The notes beneath the pieces were generated by a model. It saw only the letters and a list, made by a program, of their open reading frames with translations. It was not told the origin of the DNA and made no database searches. The position numbers and the translations under genes were made by a program. Positions 22,579-32,109 of a stretch of DNA of 34,223 bases are shown piece after piece. Positions within the stretch are counted from its first letter, which is position 1. Each line of letters opens with the position of its first letter. Origin of the DNA: Winogradskyella sp. (GTDB lineage Bacteria; Bacteroidota; Bacteroidia; Flavobacteriales; Flavobacteriaceae); NCBI RefSeq assembly GCF_013213975.1, contig NZ_JABSST010000035.1:1-34223 (forward strand), read 5' to 3'.

Positions 22579-25191
22579 ATGACGTCTCAAGATATTAGAG
22601 CAAAGTTTTTAAATTTCTTTAAAGCGAAAGAACATCTTATTGTGCCTTCGGCACCAATGGTAACTAAGGACGATCCAACTTTAATGTTTGTAAACTCTGG
22701 TATGGCCCCATTTAAGGAGTATTTTCTCGGTAATGCTGAACCAAAGAAAAATAGAATTGCAGACACTCAAAAATGTCTAAGAGTATCCGGAAAACATAAC
22801 GATTTAGAAGAAGTGGGTTATGATACCTATCACCATACCCTTTTTGAAATGCTTGGTAATTGGAGTTTTGGTGATTACTTTAAGAAAGAGGCTATTATTT
22901 GGGCTTGGGAATTATTAACGGAGGTTTACAGTATTGATAAAGACATGTTATACGTCACTATTTTTGAAGGTAGCGATGATGCAGATAATCTTAAGATGGA
23001 TCAGGAAGCCTATGATTTATGGAAAGCATTTATTCCAGAAGATCGTATTCTTATGGGTAATAAAAAAGACAACTTCTGGGAAATGGGTGACCAAGGTCCA
23101 TGTGGACCATGCAGTGAGATTCATGTCGATATTCGTTCGGCTGAAGAAAAAGCAAAGGTCGATGGTAAGTCTTTAGTAAACAAGGATCATCCTCAGGTTG
23201 TTGAGATTTGGAATTTGGTGTTTATGCAATACAACCGAAAGGCGTCTGGTGCTTTAGAGGTTTTGCCGAGTAAGCATATCGATACAGGAATGGGTTTTGA
23301 ACGCTTATGTATGGTTTTACAAGGGGTTCAATCTAATTATGATACCGATGTGTTTACACCAATTATTCGTGAAATTGAAGCCATTTCTAATAAGGATTAT
23401 GGAAAAGATGACAAGGTGGATGTAGCGATTAGAGTGATTTCAGACCATGTAAGAGCAGTGGCATTTTCTATTGCAGATGGCCAGTTGCCAAGTAATACTG
23501 GTGCAGGCTACGTGATACGACGAATATTAAGACGAGCGGTTCGCTATGGTTTTACATTTCTAGATAAAAAAGAACCTTTTATGTATCGCTTAGTTGATAT
23601 TTTGAGTAAGAAAATGGGGAATGCATTTCCTGAAATTAAAGCTCAAAAACAACTGATTGAAAATGTTATTAAAGAAGAGGAATCTTCGTTTTTAAGAACC
23701 TTAGAACAAGGGTTGATATTATTGAATCGTATCGTCGAAGAAACAAAAGGCGATACAGTATCTGGTGAAAAGGCTTTTGAACTTTATGATACTTATGGAT
23801 TTCCTATTGACCTTACTGCCTTAATTCTCTCTGAAAAGAATTTGAAGCTGGATGAAAAAGGTTTTGATGAGCATTTACAGATTCAGAAAGAGCGTTCACG
23901 TCAAGCCAGTGAAATGTCTACCGATGATTGGACGGTCTTGCTAGAAGATTCTGAACAAGAATTTATTGGTTATGATACACTTGAAGCTAAGGTTAAAATT
24001 ACACGATACAGAAAGGTTACTTCTAAAAAAGACGGTGATATGTATCAACTGGTCTTTAATCTAACACCGTTTTATGCAGAAGGTGGTGGACAAGTTGGTG
24101 ATAAAGGCTATCTTGAGGATATTCATGGTGATGTGATTTACATTCTTGACACCAAAAAGGAAAACAATGTGATTATTCACTTTACCAAAAACTTACCAGA
24201 GCATCTTACAGAGACATTTATGGCTTCCGTAGATGCTAAACAACGTTACAGAACAGAATGTAATCATACGGCAACCCATTTATTGCATCAGGCACTCCGA
24301 GAGGTCTTAGGTGATCATGTAGAGCAGAAAGGCTCAGCCGTACATTCAAAACACTTACGTTTTGACTTTTCTCACTTTTCAAAATTAACGGTTGAAGAAT
24401 TGCGTGATGTCGAGAATTTTGTCAATGGACGTATCAATGATAAGCTACTTTTAGAAGAAAGACGAAATGTACCTAAAGATCAAGCTATCGAAGAAGGTGC
24501 AATGTCTTTATTTGGTGAAAAGTACGGAGATACTGTGCGTACGATACGATTTGGTCAGTCCATTGAACTTTGCGGTGGGACTCACGTTAAAAACACTTCT
24601 GATATATGGCATTTTAAAATTACATCTGAGAGTGCAGTGGCTTCAGGTATTAGACGTATAGAGGCTATAACTCATGATGCTGTTAAGGACTTTTATTTTG
24701 AAAATAACAGAGCTTATTTTGAAATGAAGGATTTGCTTAATAATTCAAAAGAACCTGTAAAAGCTCTTCAAAGTTTACAGGCTGAAAATGCAAACCTAAA
24801 AAAGCAAATAGACCAGCTATTAAAAGATAAGGCCAAGAATGTAAAGGGAGAACTTAAAAACGAAATTGAAGCACTAAATGGTGTCAATTTTATTGCGAAA
24901 AAAGTTGATCTTGATGCTGCGGGAATAAAAAATCTCTGCTTTGAACTCGGTGGTGAAGTAGATAACCTTTTTGCCTTGTTTGGAGCCAATAATAACGGTA
25001 AAGCCTTGCTGTCTTGTTATGTATCTAAGAATCTTGTTGCTGATAAGAATCTAAATGCTGGTCAAATAGTAAGGGAATTGGGTAAATTTATTCAAGGAGG
25101 CGGTGGTGGACAGCCGTTTTTTGCAACTGCTGGAGGTAAGAATCCCGAAGGGATACAAGAGGCTTTACAGAAGGCTAAAGATTATTTGTAA
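22579..25191 (+). CDS. alaS: Alanyl-tRNA synthetase
   Basis: A full-length 870-residue class II synthetase that charges tRNA-Ala. The catalytic domain is at about 1-245 ([18 protein letters not shown], motif 2 region) and the tRNA-recognition domain has [17 protein letters not shown]. The editing domain has its zinc-binding HTATHLLH and CGGTH motifs. A C-terminal coiled coil leads to the C-Ala domain ending [19 protein letters not shown]. No defects are visible. The stop codon is immediately followed by the start of the GSCFA gene, suggesting cotranscription. Confidence 0.98.
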   Translation: MTSQDIRAKFLNFFKAKEHLIVPSAPMVTKDDPTLMFVNSGMAPFKEYFLGNAEPKKNRIADTQKCLRVSGKHNDLEEVGYDTYHHTLFEMLGNWSFGDYFKKEAIIWAWELLTEVYSIDKDMLYVTIFEGSDDADNLKMDQEAYDLWKAFIPEDRILMGNKKDNFWEMGDQGPCGPCSEIHVDIRSAEEKAKVDGKSLVNKDHPQVVEIWNLVFMQYNRKASGALEVLPSKHIDTGMGFERLCMVLQGVQSNYDTDVFTPIIREIEAISNKDYGKDDKVDVAIRVISDHVRAVAFSIADGQLPSNTGAGYVIRRILRRAVRYGFTFLDKKEPFMYRLVDILSKKMGNAFPEIKAQKQLIENVIKEEESSFLRTLEQGLILLNRIVEETKGDTVSGEKAFELYDTYGFPIDLTALILSEKNLKLDEKGFDEHLQIQKERSRQASEMSTDDWTVLLEDSEQEFIGYDTLEAKVKITRYRKVTSKKDGDMYQLVFNLTPFYAEGGGQVGDKGYLEDIHGDVIYILDTKKENNVIIHFTKNLPEHLTETFMASVDAKQRYRTECNHTATHLLHQALREVLGDHVEQKGSAVHSKHLRFDFSHFSKLTVEELRDVENFVNGRINDKLLLEERRNVPKDQAIEEGAMSLFGEKYGDTVRTIRFGQSIELCGGTHVKNTSDIWHFKITSESAVASGIRRIEAITHDAVKDFYFENNRAYFEMKDLLNNSKEPVKALQSLQAENANLKKQIDQLLKDKAKNVKGELKNEIEALNGVNFIAKKVDLDAAGIKNLCFELGGEVDNLFALFGANNNGKALLSCYVSKNLVADKNLNAGQIVRELGKFIQGGGGGQPFFATAGGKNPEGIQEALQKAKDYL

Positions 25192-26145
25192 TTGAAACTT
25201 CAAACACAAATACCATTATCTAGTCAGCCTCATAATCACATCGATTATAGTTCTAAATTAGTATTATTTGGATCGTGCTTTTCTGAAAATATTGGTGCTA
25301 AATTAGCCTACTTTAAATTCCAATCTCTGGTTAATCCTGTAGGTATATTGTTTCATCCTTTAGCCATAGAAACCTTAATTTCTAGAGTAATAAACAAGGA
25401 TTACTATACTGAAGATGAATTGGTATTTCAAAACGGGCAATGGTCTTGCCTAGATGCACATTCAAAATTGAATGATACGTCCAAGACCCAATTGCTTCAA
25501 AATCTTAATACTGCATTAGATCAATCTTATGATGTATTATGTGAAAGTAGCCACGTTATTATTACACTGGGTACCGCTTGGGTGTACCGATTTTTAGAAA
25601 GGGATAAGTTGGTGGCTAACTGCCATAAGTTACCGCAAAAACAATTCCTAAAAGAATTACTATCGGTAGATGAGATTAATGAATCTCTTACCGCAATAGT
25701 GGCATTGGTAAGGGGTATTAATCCTAAGGTAAGTTTCATTTTTACAGTGTCTCCTGTTAGGCATATAAAGGATGGCTTCGTTGAGAATACACAGAGTAAG
25801 GCTCATTTGATTGCTGCAATTCATCAAGTGGTTGATGCTCGAAAACAACTCTATTACTTTCCGTCTTATGAGCTTATGATGGATGATCTTAGGGATTATC
25901 GCTTTTATAATGATGATATGCTTCATCCTAGCTCCTTAGCAATTAATTACATATGGGAAAAATTTCAACAGGTTTGGATGACAGAAACTACAATTAATAC
26001 ATCAAAAAGAATTGGACAAATCCAAGCGAAAAAAGCCCATAGGCCTTTCAATCCAAATTCTAAAGCTCATCAAATATTTCTAGAAAAACTAGCTCGTGAA
26101 ATTAGAGAATTTCAAGGAGAATTCCCGAGTATTCAATTGGATTAG
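25192..26145 (+). CDS. GSCFA-domain protein, TTG start
   Basis: A 317-residue protein of the GSCFA family, an SGNH/GDSL-hydrolase-like group frequent in Bacteroidota. The namesake GSCFSEN is at 27-33, with a Ser that may be the nucleophile. A late Asp-X-X-His block (DDMLHPSS, around 240) is the typical catalytic partner. The reading frame begins with TTG directly after the alaS TAA (0-bp gap). The resulting N-terminus MKLQTQIPLS agrees with the family's usual beginning, so TTG is the likely true start. Substrate is unknown. Confidence 0.88.
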   Translation: MKLQTQIPLSSQPHNHIDYSSKLVLFGSCFSENIGAKLAYFKFQSLVNPVGILFHPLAIETLISRVINKDYYTEDELVFQNGQWSCLDAHSKLNDTSKTQLLQNLNTALDQSYDVLCESSHVIITLGTAWVYRFLERDKLVANCHKLPQKQFLKELLSVDEINESLTAIVALVRGINPKVSFIFTVSPVRHIKDGFVENTQSKAHLIAAIHQVVDARKQLYYFPSYELMMDDLRDYRFYNDDMLHPSSLAINYIWEKFQQVWMTETTINTSKRIGQIQAKKAHRPFNPNSKAHQIFLEKLAREIREFQGEFPSIQLD

Positions 26146-26150
26146 TCAGT

Positions 26151-26597
26151 TTATCTAATAGGTCGCTTTAGCCGTTCTTTTATCATTTCAAATGATTTTT
26201 TGCTAGAACGTTTCCACTTGTAAATGTTATATTTCTGTTGTTTTTTTTCTTTTAATTGCTCTTCCTTACGTTGTATGGTTTTAAACCATTTAAATCGTTT
26301 CTGTGTAATTGAAATAATAAGTTGATCACTGTAACCAATAGCTTCTAGCGCGTTTAATGCTGCTATAGATACTTTATGAATTCGATCGTTACTAGCCTTA
26401 ATTAATAATGGAATTGAAGATGCTTCTCCAATAATTTCTAAGGCTTCTGCAGCAAGCTGTCTTGTTTTGTAATTTCCATTGATAAGCGCATACTCCAATT
26501 TATTTATTGCAAATGTATCCTTCCAAAGATCTATCATACGCTCAGAAGGTTCTATAACCTTTAATTTAAAAAGCAAGAATGTAAATGGTAAGATCAT
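26151..26597 (-). CDS. HEAT-repeat protein, small
   Basis: A 148-residue protein. After a hydrophobic N-terminal stretch (about 1-12, possible membrane anchor) come two HEAT-like helical repeats (NYKTRQLAAEALEIIGEASS, DRIHKVSIAALNALEAIG) and a strongly basic C-terminal tail (KEEQLKEKKQQKYNIYKWKR). HEAT repeats bind proteins; no partner is apparent. It is convergent with the GSCFA gene, with only 5 bp between the stops. A later in-frame Met (MIDLW) could be the start if the hydrophobic stretch is not translated. Confidence 0.65.
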   Translation of the reverse strand: MILPFTFLLFKLKVIEPSERMIDLWKDTFAINKLEYALINGNYKTRQLAAEALEIIGEASSIPLLIKASNDRIHKVSIAALNALEAIGYSDQLIISITQKRFKWFKTIQRKEEQLKEKKQQKYNIYKWKRSSKKSFEMIKERLKRPIR

Positions 26598-26949
26598 AAT
26601 TTGATGTTGCTACTAATTATTGGTAATTCTGGGTCTTCTTTTGTTACAATAGTAATCATATATCTTCAAGAGACTCTTAGTTAAAATATTGCAAAAGAAT
26701 GAATTATAATGAAATTTGCAATTCCAAGGATGACTGCAATGTAATTAATTATTGAGATTAGTTATGATTAGGAGTAACACAGATTTTACTACGCTTAATC
26801 TTCTTAAATAGTTCTTAATCGAATAAATCTTTATCTCTCAAAAATTAATTTTATATTACTAATGCTATTAATCAATTTTTTAAAAAAGCATTAGTTATAA
26901 ATCATGCAAGCAATTGCACATTGTATCTGATGCTTTTTTTTACGCTGTA
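26598..26949. other. Gene-free spacer with a strong inverted repeat
   Basis: No coding sequence is supported. The main structure is a perfect 9-bp inverted repeat, ACTAATGCT 26858-26866 and AGCATTAGT 26887-26895, enclosing an A/T-run loop. It lies downstream of the coaD stop (minus strand) and could end that transcript. A T run (26933-26941) sits nearer coaD. No exact promoter box was seen for the HEAT gene. Confidence 0.45.
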
Positions 26950-27411
26950 TTATTTAGAGCCTACAACTACACTACCAGGTACTAATACCGTGTAATCTCC
27001 ATTATTTCTAATCACATCGCGCACAATTGATGACGATATAAATGATGTCTTTGCTGCTGTAAGTAGAAAAACAGTTTCAATTTTTGATAACTTTCTATTG
27101 GTATGAGCGATCGCTTTTTCAAACTCAAAATCTGCAGGATTTCGCAGGCCTCGAAGTATAAAGTCAACATCATTTTCTTTACAGAAATCTACAGTGAGGC
27201 CTTTGTAAGTCACAACTTTAATTTTAGGTTCCTCCTTAAATGCCTCTTCAATAAATGTCTTGCGCTCTTCAAGAGAGAACATGTATTTTTTATCAGCATT
27301 AATTCCTATGGCCACAATTACTTCATCAAACAATTTTATGCCACGTTTAATGATATCGTAATGGCCATTTGTAATTGGATCAAAGGATCCTGGAAATAAT
27401 GCTCTTTTCAT
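26950..27411 (-). CDS. coaD: Phosphopantetheine adenylyltransferase
   Basis: A 153-residue nucleotidyltransferase that joins ATP to 4'-phosphopantetheine in coenzyme A synthesis. The N-terminal PGSFDPITNGH carries the T/H-X-G-H nucleotide-binding motif. The later FILRGLRNPADFEFE and the KTSFISSSIVRD signature are both family-specific. The length is typical. It has its own TAnnTTTG element upstream and lies 61 bp after ddl on the same strand. Confidence 0.97.
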   Translation of the reverse strand: MKRALFPGSFDPITNGHYDIIKRGIKLFDEVIVAIGINADKKYMFSLEERKTFIEEAFKEEPKIKVVTYKGLTVDFCKENDVDFILRGLRNPADFEFEKAIAHTNRKLSKIETVFLLTAAKTSFISSSIVRDVIRNNGDYTVLVPGSVVVGSK

Positions 27412-27460
27412 CTTGGTTTAGTTGTTGGTCCTATTTGAAAAACTGTGGTAATCCATGTGT

Positions 27461-27468
27461 CAAAGATA
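27461..27468 (-). promoter_or_regulatory. Candidate -7 promoter element for coaD
   Basis: On the minus strand TATCTTTG matches TAnnTTTG exactly, about 50 bp before the coaD ATG and just past the ddl stop. This suggests coaD can be transcribed independently of ddl. Confidence 0.45.
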
Positions 27469-27472
27469 GAAA

Positions 27473-28453
27473 TTAATGTTTTTTTAATGCTTGCTCAATA
27501 GCATTATCAAATAAATCTGCCATACTTATTCCAGCTTCGACAGCCTGTTGCGGTAAAATGCTCTCATTAGTTAAGCCAGGAACAGTATTTATTTCAAGAA
27601 AATAAGGCTCATCATTTTTGAAAATAAATTCGCTTCTTGAAAATCCAGTCATGCCTAAAACTTCGAAAATCTGCTTTGCCACTTTTCTCGTTTTTTCTTC
27701 AAAATCTTTCGATATTCTAGCAGGTGTTATCTCTTGAGATTTTCCTTCATACTTGGCTTCGTAATCGAAGAAATCATTTTCAGAAACAATTTCAGTGATA
27801 GGTAAAACCCTTACTTCATCACGATACAACATTACACCAACAGAGACTTCAACACCATCTAAATACTCTTCTATAATAATTTCATTATCCTCGTTAAAAG
27901 AGTTGTTTATGGCTGCTTTTAAGTCTTCCTTTTTATAAACCTTCGAAACGCCAAAACTACTGCCTGCTTTGTTTGCTTTTACAAAACACGGCATACCAAC
28001 TTTGGCTTCAATAGCGTCTTCATCTATGTGGTCTCCAAGATTAAGATAATAACTTTCAGCTGTCTTAATGCCATAGGGCTTGAGTGTCGCTAACAAATCA
28101 CGCTTATTAAATGTCAACGCAGCTTGATACATGCTACAGCTGGTATGAGGAATAGCTAATAATTCAAAATAGGCCTGCATATAACCATCTTCACCTGGTG
28201 AACCATGTATGGCATTAAATACACAATCAAATGCGATAGTTTCACCATTTAATACAACTGAAAAGTCGTTTTTATCTATTGGATGCTCATTATCATTGGC
28301 ATCTACATAAACCCACTTATGCTTAAAAATATGGATGCGGTAAGCATTATACTTTTCTTTATTAAGAGTGTGGTAAACAACATTACCGCTCTTTAAAGAA
28401 ATTTGATATTCGCTAGAATATCCTCCCATGATGATTGCAATATTTTTTTTCAT
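27473..28453 (-). CDS. ddl: D-alanine--D-alanine ligase
   Basis: A 326-residue ATP-grasp ligase making the D-Ala-D-Ala dipeptide for peptidoglycan. The N-terminal IIMGGYSSEYQISLKSGN and the FNAIHGSPGEDGYMQAYFEL block mark the family. KANKAGSSFGVSKV forms the ATP-binding region, and EINTVPGLTNESILPQ is the C-terminal signature with metal-binding Glu and Asn. It is divergent from a PASTA-domain gene, which fits a shared cell-wall theme. Confidence 0.97.
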   Translation of the reverse strand: MKKNIAIIMGGYSSEYQISLKSGNVVYHTLNKEKYNAYRIHIFKHKWVYVDANDNEHPIDKNDFSVVLNGETIAFDCVFNAIHGSPGEDGYMQAYFELLAIPHTSCSMYQAALTFNKRDLLATLKPYGIKTAESYYLNLGDHIDEDAIEAKVGMPCFVKANKAGSSFGVSKVYKKEDLKAAINNSFNEDNEIIIEEYLDGVEVSVGVMLYRDEVRVLPITEIVSENDFFDYEAKYEGKSQEITPARISKDFEEKTRKVAKQIFEVLGMTGFSRSEFIFKNDEPYFLEINTVPGLTNESILPQQAVEAGISMADLFDNAIEQALKKH

Positions 28454-28552
28454 GTTTTAGTTATAGTGCGTTAGGTAAAAGTATCATTTATTTTTTATAA
28501 ACTAAATGCGCCTGGCATACGTATATTAATTTTAATACGTTAGATTATTTAT

Positions 28553-28560
28553 TAGTTTTG
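28553..28560 (+). promoter_or_regulatory. Candidate -7 promoter element for the PASTA gene
   Basis: TAGTTTTG matches TAnnTTTG exactly. It includes the TTG that an open-frame search would take as a start codon, which supports the downstream ATG at 28579 as the real start. Confidence 0.5.
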
Positions 28561-28578
28561 TCTACCAATCCTTCATAT

Positions 28579-29130
28579 ATGAGTTTCGTTAAGTTTTTAA
28601 GCAGTAAGGTATTTTTTAAGCAATTGGCCTTGGCTATTGTCGCCATCATTGTATTAAGTTTTTTTGTGCTTAAATGGTTAAATGTAACTACTAATCATGG
28701 CGAATTTGTTGTTGTTCCTAACTTAAAAGGAAAGTCCATTGAAACTGTAAAAATTGAGCTCGATGATTTAGATTTAACTATGAAGATTCAAGATTCGGCT
28801 AATTTTAATCCGAATTACCCAAAATATTCTGTTATTGAACAAAACCCTTTGGCTGGTGCTCAGGTCAAGGAGAACAGAAAAATATATCTCATTCTTAACC
28901 CTTCAGGTTACAGAAAGGTTGAAGTGCCAGATATTTTAAAACGTACCTTTAGACAGGCAAAACCACAATTGCAAGCCCTAGAATTTAAGATAGGTGAAAT
29001 TTCTTATATCGATAACATCGGTAAAGATGTAGTATTAGAAATGAAGCATAACGGAAAAACTCTAAAGCCAGGAACCCTGTTACCTTTGACATCCACTATC
29101 GATTTGGTCTTAGGAAACGGAAACCGATAA
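28579..29130 (+). CDS. PASTA-domain membrane protein
   Basis: A 183-residue protein from the ATG at 28579. A transmembrane helix (about 15-35, LALAIVAIIVLSFFVLKW) is followed by PASTA repeats (VVVPNLKGKSIETVKIELDD, VEVPDILKRTFRQAKPQLQA) and a degenerate C-terminal unit. PASTA domains bind peptidoglycan fragments or beta-lactams in other bacteria. There is no kinase or transpeptidase domain. It is divergent from ddl and 4 bp ahead of an rluD-type gene, with which it is surely cotranscribed. Confidence 0.88.
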   Translation: MSFVKFLSSKVFFKQLALAIVAIIVLSFFVLKWLNVTTNHGEFVVVPNLKGKSIETVKIELDDLDLTMKIQDSANFNPNYPKYSVIEQNPLAGAQVKENRKIYLILNPSGYRKVEVPDILKRTFRQAKPQLQALEFKIGEISYIDNIGKDVVLEMKHNGKTLKPGTLLPLTSTIDLVLGNGNR

Positions 29131-29134
29131 GTAT

Positions 29135-30166
29135 ATGTCTGATATTGTCGATATTTCCCAAGATGATGAACTTTACGAGCACTACGCTTTTAGAGTAGAA
29201 AAAGGACAGCAGCCGCTTCGCATCGATAAGTACTTAATGAATTTTGTGGAAAATGCAACGCGTAATAAGATTCAACAAGCCGCTAAAGATGGTTGTATTT
29301 TTGTGAATGGTACACCTGTAAAGTCTAATTACAAGGTTAAGCCAAATGATCATATCACGGTAAAATTTGAGTATCCGCCACATGAATATTTATTGGTTGC
29401 AGAAGATATTCCTATAGATATAGTTTATGAAGATGATGATGTTCTAGTGGTTAATAAACCTGCCGGAATGGTTGTACATCCAGGTCATGGTAATTACTCA
29501 GGAACCTTAATTAATGGACTGATTTATCATTTTGAAAACTTACCAAACAATTCAAGCGATAGACCTGGTTTGGTACATCGCATCGATAAAGATACGAGTG
29601 GCCTTTTAGTGGTTGCAAAAACTGAAAATGCCATGGCACATTTGTCTAATCAGTTTGCTGAAAAAACGAGTGAACGTCAATATGTAGCTTTAGTTTGGGG
29701 TCATATCGAAGAAGATGAAGGTACTGTAGAAGGCCATATAGGGCGGCATCCAAAAAACCGTTTGCAAAATACTGTTTATGAAGGTGATGAATCCTATAAA
29801 GGTAAACCAGCTGTAACCCATTATAAGGTGATTGAGCGCTTGGGTTATGTAACACTAGTGAGTTGCAAGCTGGAAACGGGACGAACACATCAAATCCGCG
29901 TTCATATGAAGCATATTGGACATACCTTATTTAATGATGAGCGTTACGGTGGTGATAAGATTTTAAAAGGGACCACATTTACAAAATATAAACAGTTTGT
30001 AGAGAATTGTTTTAAGGTTTTACCACGACAAGCATTGCATGCAAAAACCCTGGGATTTGAGCATCCTTCAACTGGTGAATGGATGAGTTTTACTTCAGAA
30101 ATTCCGGAGGATATTCAACGCTGTATCGAAAAATGGCGAGGATACGCTAAGCATCAAGATAATTAA
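29135..30166 (+). CDS. RluA/RluD-family 23S rRNA pseudouridine synthase
   Basis: A 343-residue synthase. An N-terminal S4 RNA-binding domain (about 28-85, LRIDKYLMNFVENATRNKIQ) is followed by the pseudouridine synthase domain. The catalytic Asp151 sits in HRIDKDTSG (148-156), with VVNKPAGMVVHPGHG and LETGRTHQIRVHMKHIGH further conserved. The S4 domain makes RluD (positions 1911/1915/1917 of 23S rRNA) the closest relative, but the exact target cannot be read from sequence alone. Confidence 0.93.
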   Translation: MSDIVDISQDDELYEHYAFRVEKGQQPLRIDKYLMNFVENATRNKIQQAAKDGCIFVNGTPVKSNYKVKPNDHITVKFEYPPHEYLLVAEDIPIDIVYEDDDVLVVNKPAGMVVHPGHGNYSGTLINGLIYHFENLPNNSSDRPGLVHRIDKDTSGLLVVAKTENAMAHLSNQFAEKTSERQYVALVWGHIEEDEGTVEGHIGRHPKNRLQNTVYEGDESYKGKPAVTHYKVIERLGYVTLVSCKLETGRTHQIRVHMKHIGHTLFNDERYGGDKILKGTTFTKYKQFVENCFKVLPRQALHAKTLGFEHPSTGEWMSFTSEIPEDIQRCIEKWRGYAKHQDN

Positions 30167-30220
30167 TAGTACTATTAGTATTATTTGTTAATTCTGGTTT
30201 TAGGTCTTAACTCAAGTTTG

Positions 30221-30228
30221 TAAATTTG
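30221..30228 (+). promoter_or_regulatory. Candidate -7 promoter element for yaaA
   Basis: TAAATTTG matches TAnnTTTG exactly, 20 bp before the yaaA ATG, leaving a very short leader. It lies in the 82-bp gap after the rluD-type gene. Confidence 0.45.
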
Positions 30229-30248
30229 TTAGGAATAAAAATTGGACT

Positions 30249-31007
30249 ATGAAACTTGTTTTATCACCAGCGAAATCCCTAGATTTCGAGAGTAAATTAC
30301 CAACTTCTAAAACCACAGAGGGTTATTTTTTAGCTGAGGCAGAACGCATTAATAAACTACTTAAGAAAAAGTCTGCTCGAAGTTTGTCTAAACTCATGAA
30401 GATATCCGATAGTTTAGGGCAACTCAATTATGAGCGTAATCAAGACTGGCAATTACCTTTTAATAAAGATAACGCAAGACAAGCTTTATACGCCTTTAGT
30501 GGTGATGTTTATAAAGGTCTTGATGCCTATACTATTGATGCAAAAAAGTTAGATAAAGTCCAAGATACGGTAAGAATCATTTCAGGTTTATACGGTATTT
30601 TAAAGCCACTGGATTTAATTCAACCTTACCGTTTAGAAATGGGGACTAAGATGCCTGTTGGCAAAAACAAAAATCTTTATGAGTTCTGGACGAAGAAAGT
30701 TACTCAAACCTTAAATGACGAGCTGGAAAATGATGAGGTATTTTTAAACCTAGCGAGTAACGAATATTTTAAAGCCATAGACAAAAAGACCTTGAAAGTT
30801 CCGGTGATTACGGTGACCTTCAAAGACTTTAAAAATGGTGAGTACAAAATGATAGGATTTTTTGCCAAAGTGGCTCGTGGATTAATGACCAGATACATTA
30901 TTGATACCGGTGCTAAGACTTTGGATGATGTAAAAGGATTTAATTCTGAAGGCTATGGTTACAGTGATGACTTATCTTCTGAAACCGAGTTGGTTTTTGT
31001 GAGATAA
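30249..31007 (+). CDS. yaaA: Peroxide stress protein YaaA (DUF328)
   Basis: A 252-residue protein of the YaaA/UPF0246 family, which in E. coli lowers intracellular free iron and protects against hydrogen peroxide damage. It has the family N-terminus MKLVLSPAKSLDFES. Core segments include ARQALYAFSGDVYKGLDAYT, RIISGLYGILKPLDLIQPYR and the MGTKMPVGKNKNLYEFW block. Full length, with no defects. It has its own promoter element. Confidence 0.93.
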   Translation: MKLVLSPAKSLDFESKLPTSKTTEGYFLAEAERINKLLKKKSARSLSKLMKISDSLGQLNYERNQDWQLPFNKDNARQALYAFSGDVYKGLDAYTIDAKKLDKVQDTVRIISGLYGILKPLDLIQPYRLEMGTKMPVGKNKNLYEFWTKKVTQTLNDELENDEVFLNLASNEYFKAIDKKTLKVPVITVTFKDFKNGEYKMIGFFAKVARGLMTRYIIDTGAKTLDDVKGFNSEGYGYSDDLSSETELVFVR

Positions 31008-31009
31008 TG

Positions 31010-31060
31010 TTTTTTCGTGAGCAACCTCGTGACTCATTTATCCAACACAGTACGAAAAAA
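31010..31060. repeat. Inverted repeat after yaaA
   Basis: TTTTTTCGT at 31010-31018 and ACGAAAAAA at 31052-31060 form perfect 9-bp arms around a 33-base interior that has its own short TGAG/CTCA pairing. It begins 2 bp after the yaaA stop and may act in transcription termination. There is no T tract after the second arm on the plus strand. Confidence 0.4.
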
Positions 31061-31107
31061 CTTATTGCAGGGACCTTAACACTACCACAATATACAACAG
31101 GCAATTT

Positions 31108-31503
31108 CTAGAGAAAGATGTAAATGTCTGCTATGGTAATGCCGATGCCTGCTCCTAAGAATAAACTACCAAAAATGGCGATAAGTAATTTATCATCGGT
31201 AACCGTTTCAAAATTTTCAAAGTAAATAAATACCGATAAGCTTAAAATACTGCTTATGGATTTAACTACAATCTATTTGGAAACGGTGAAGTATTCTAAG
31301 CGTAAGAATGGGATACTGAATAGAATGAGAAAAAATGATATATTAATTTATACTTGAATTCTAAGGAATAATGCAATACCTGTAACTCCATCATCTAGGA
31401 AGCCATTGAGAATTAAACGCCTTAAGACCAATACTGGTAAGAACAATCTAAAAGCAATCTGAAGGTACCAGGAAATGAGTCTTAAGGTTTTTGTGTTTTT
31501 CAA
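31108..31503 (-). pseudogene. Decayed YitT-family membrane protein gene
   Basis: The minus-strand frame from a TTG at 31503 to a TAG at 31108-31110 reads as a YitT-like (DUF161) membrane protein: NGFLDDGVTGIALFL, FSIPFLRLEYFTV and VTDDKLLIAIFGSLFLGAGI are close to the family's conserved motifs. Two in-frame stops interrupt it (TAA at 31348-31350, TAG at 31273-31275) and no frameshift is needed. It has about 130 codons where the family has nearly 300, so the C-terminal half is missing, and no ATG start remains. A relic inferred from sequence character. Confidence 0.7.
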
Positions 31504-31561
31504 TCTGTGGTATATTTGTTATGAGGTTACAAAACCAAGAAGTATGTTTGGTATTAAGTGT

Positions 31562-31588
31562 AAAAAAAACCCTAATTTATCAGGGGTT
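31562..31588 (-). terminator. Intrinsic terminator after the EF-hand gene
   Basis: On the minus strand, 16 bp past the stop of the EF-hand gene, AACCCCTGA and TTAGGGTT form a stem-loop (31568-31588, one bulged base). It is followed at once by eight T residues (31569-31562). This is the clearest intrinsic terminator in the window. Confidence 0.7.
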
Positions 31589-31604
31589 GATATGCTAGAC
31601 TAAT

Positions 31605-32024
31605 TTAATGTCTTCGACGCATACGTTTTTTTCCTTTCTTTTCAACATTTTCTAAGAAGACTTTATACTCATTAATATCTACTTGGCCATCACCATTACC
31701 ATCCATTTCTGCAAAGCGTTGTTGCATACGTTCTTCCTTAGATACTTCTCTTCGAGATGCGAATTCTTCCATTGATACACTTCCATTCATATCATTATCT
31801 AAAGATTTAAAACGATCGTTGATTGCCTCAGCTTTTATGTCTTCGCGCCGACGTTTTGATGTAAATTCCTCTAGAGATAATTCTCCATCCGCATTTGTAT
31901 CTAAAGATTTAAATAATTCTTCTGGATTACGCTTTTTTTCGCGCTGTCTTTCTTGCGCATTAACAAACGATATTGAGCATAACAATATCATGACTAGACT
32001 CACTTTTAATGTTTTTGAAATCAT
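31605..32024 (-). CDS. Secreted EF-hand calcium-binding protein
   Basis: A 139-residue protein from the ATG at 32024, which gives a signal peptide (MISKTLKVSL to FVNAQ). Three EF-hand loops are visible: DTNADGELSLEE (42-53), DNDMNGSVSMEE (76-87) and DGNGDGQVDINE (108-119). All have Asp at position 1 and Glu at position 12, as needed for calcium binding. The ends are strongly basic (RQREKKR, then KKGKKRMRRRH). It is predicted periplasmic or secreted; its partner is unknown. A clear terminator follows. Confidence 0.88.
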   Translation of the reverse strand: MISKTLKVSLVMILLCSISFVNAQERQREKKRNPEELFKSLDTNADGELSLEEFTSKRRREDIKAEAINDRFKSLDNDMNGSVSMEEFASRREVSKEERMQQRFAEMDGNGDGQVDINEYKVFLENVEKKGKKRMRRRH

Positions 32025-32109
32025 AATTTTATGTTTTTTAATTAACGAACACAACTATGACTCAAAATTTTCCATTGGGTTTAAATGTTAAAATAATTTT
32101 GGGATAAAT

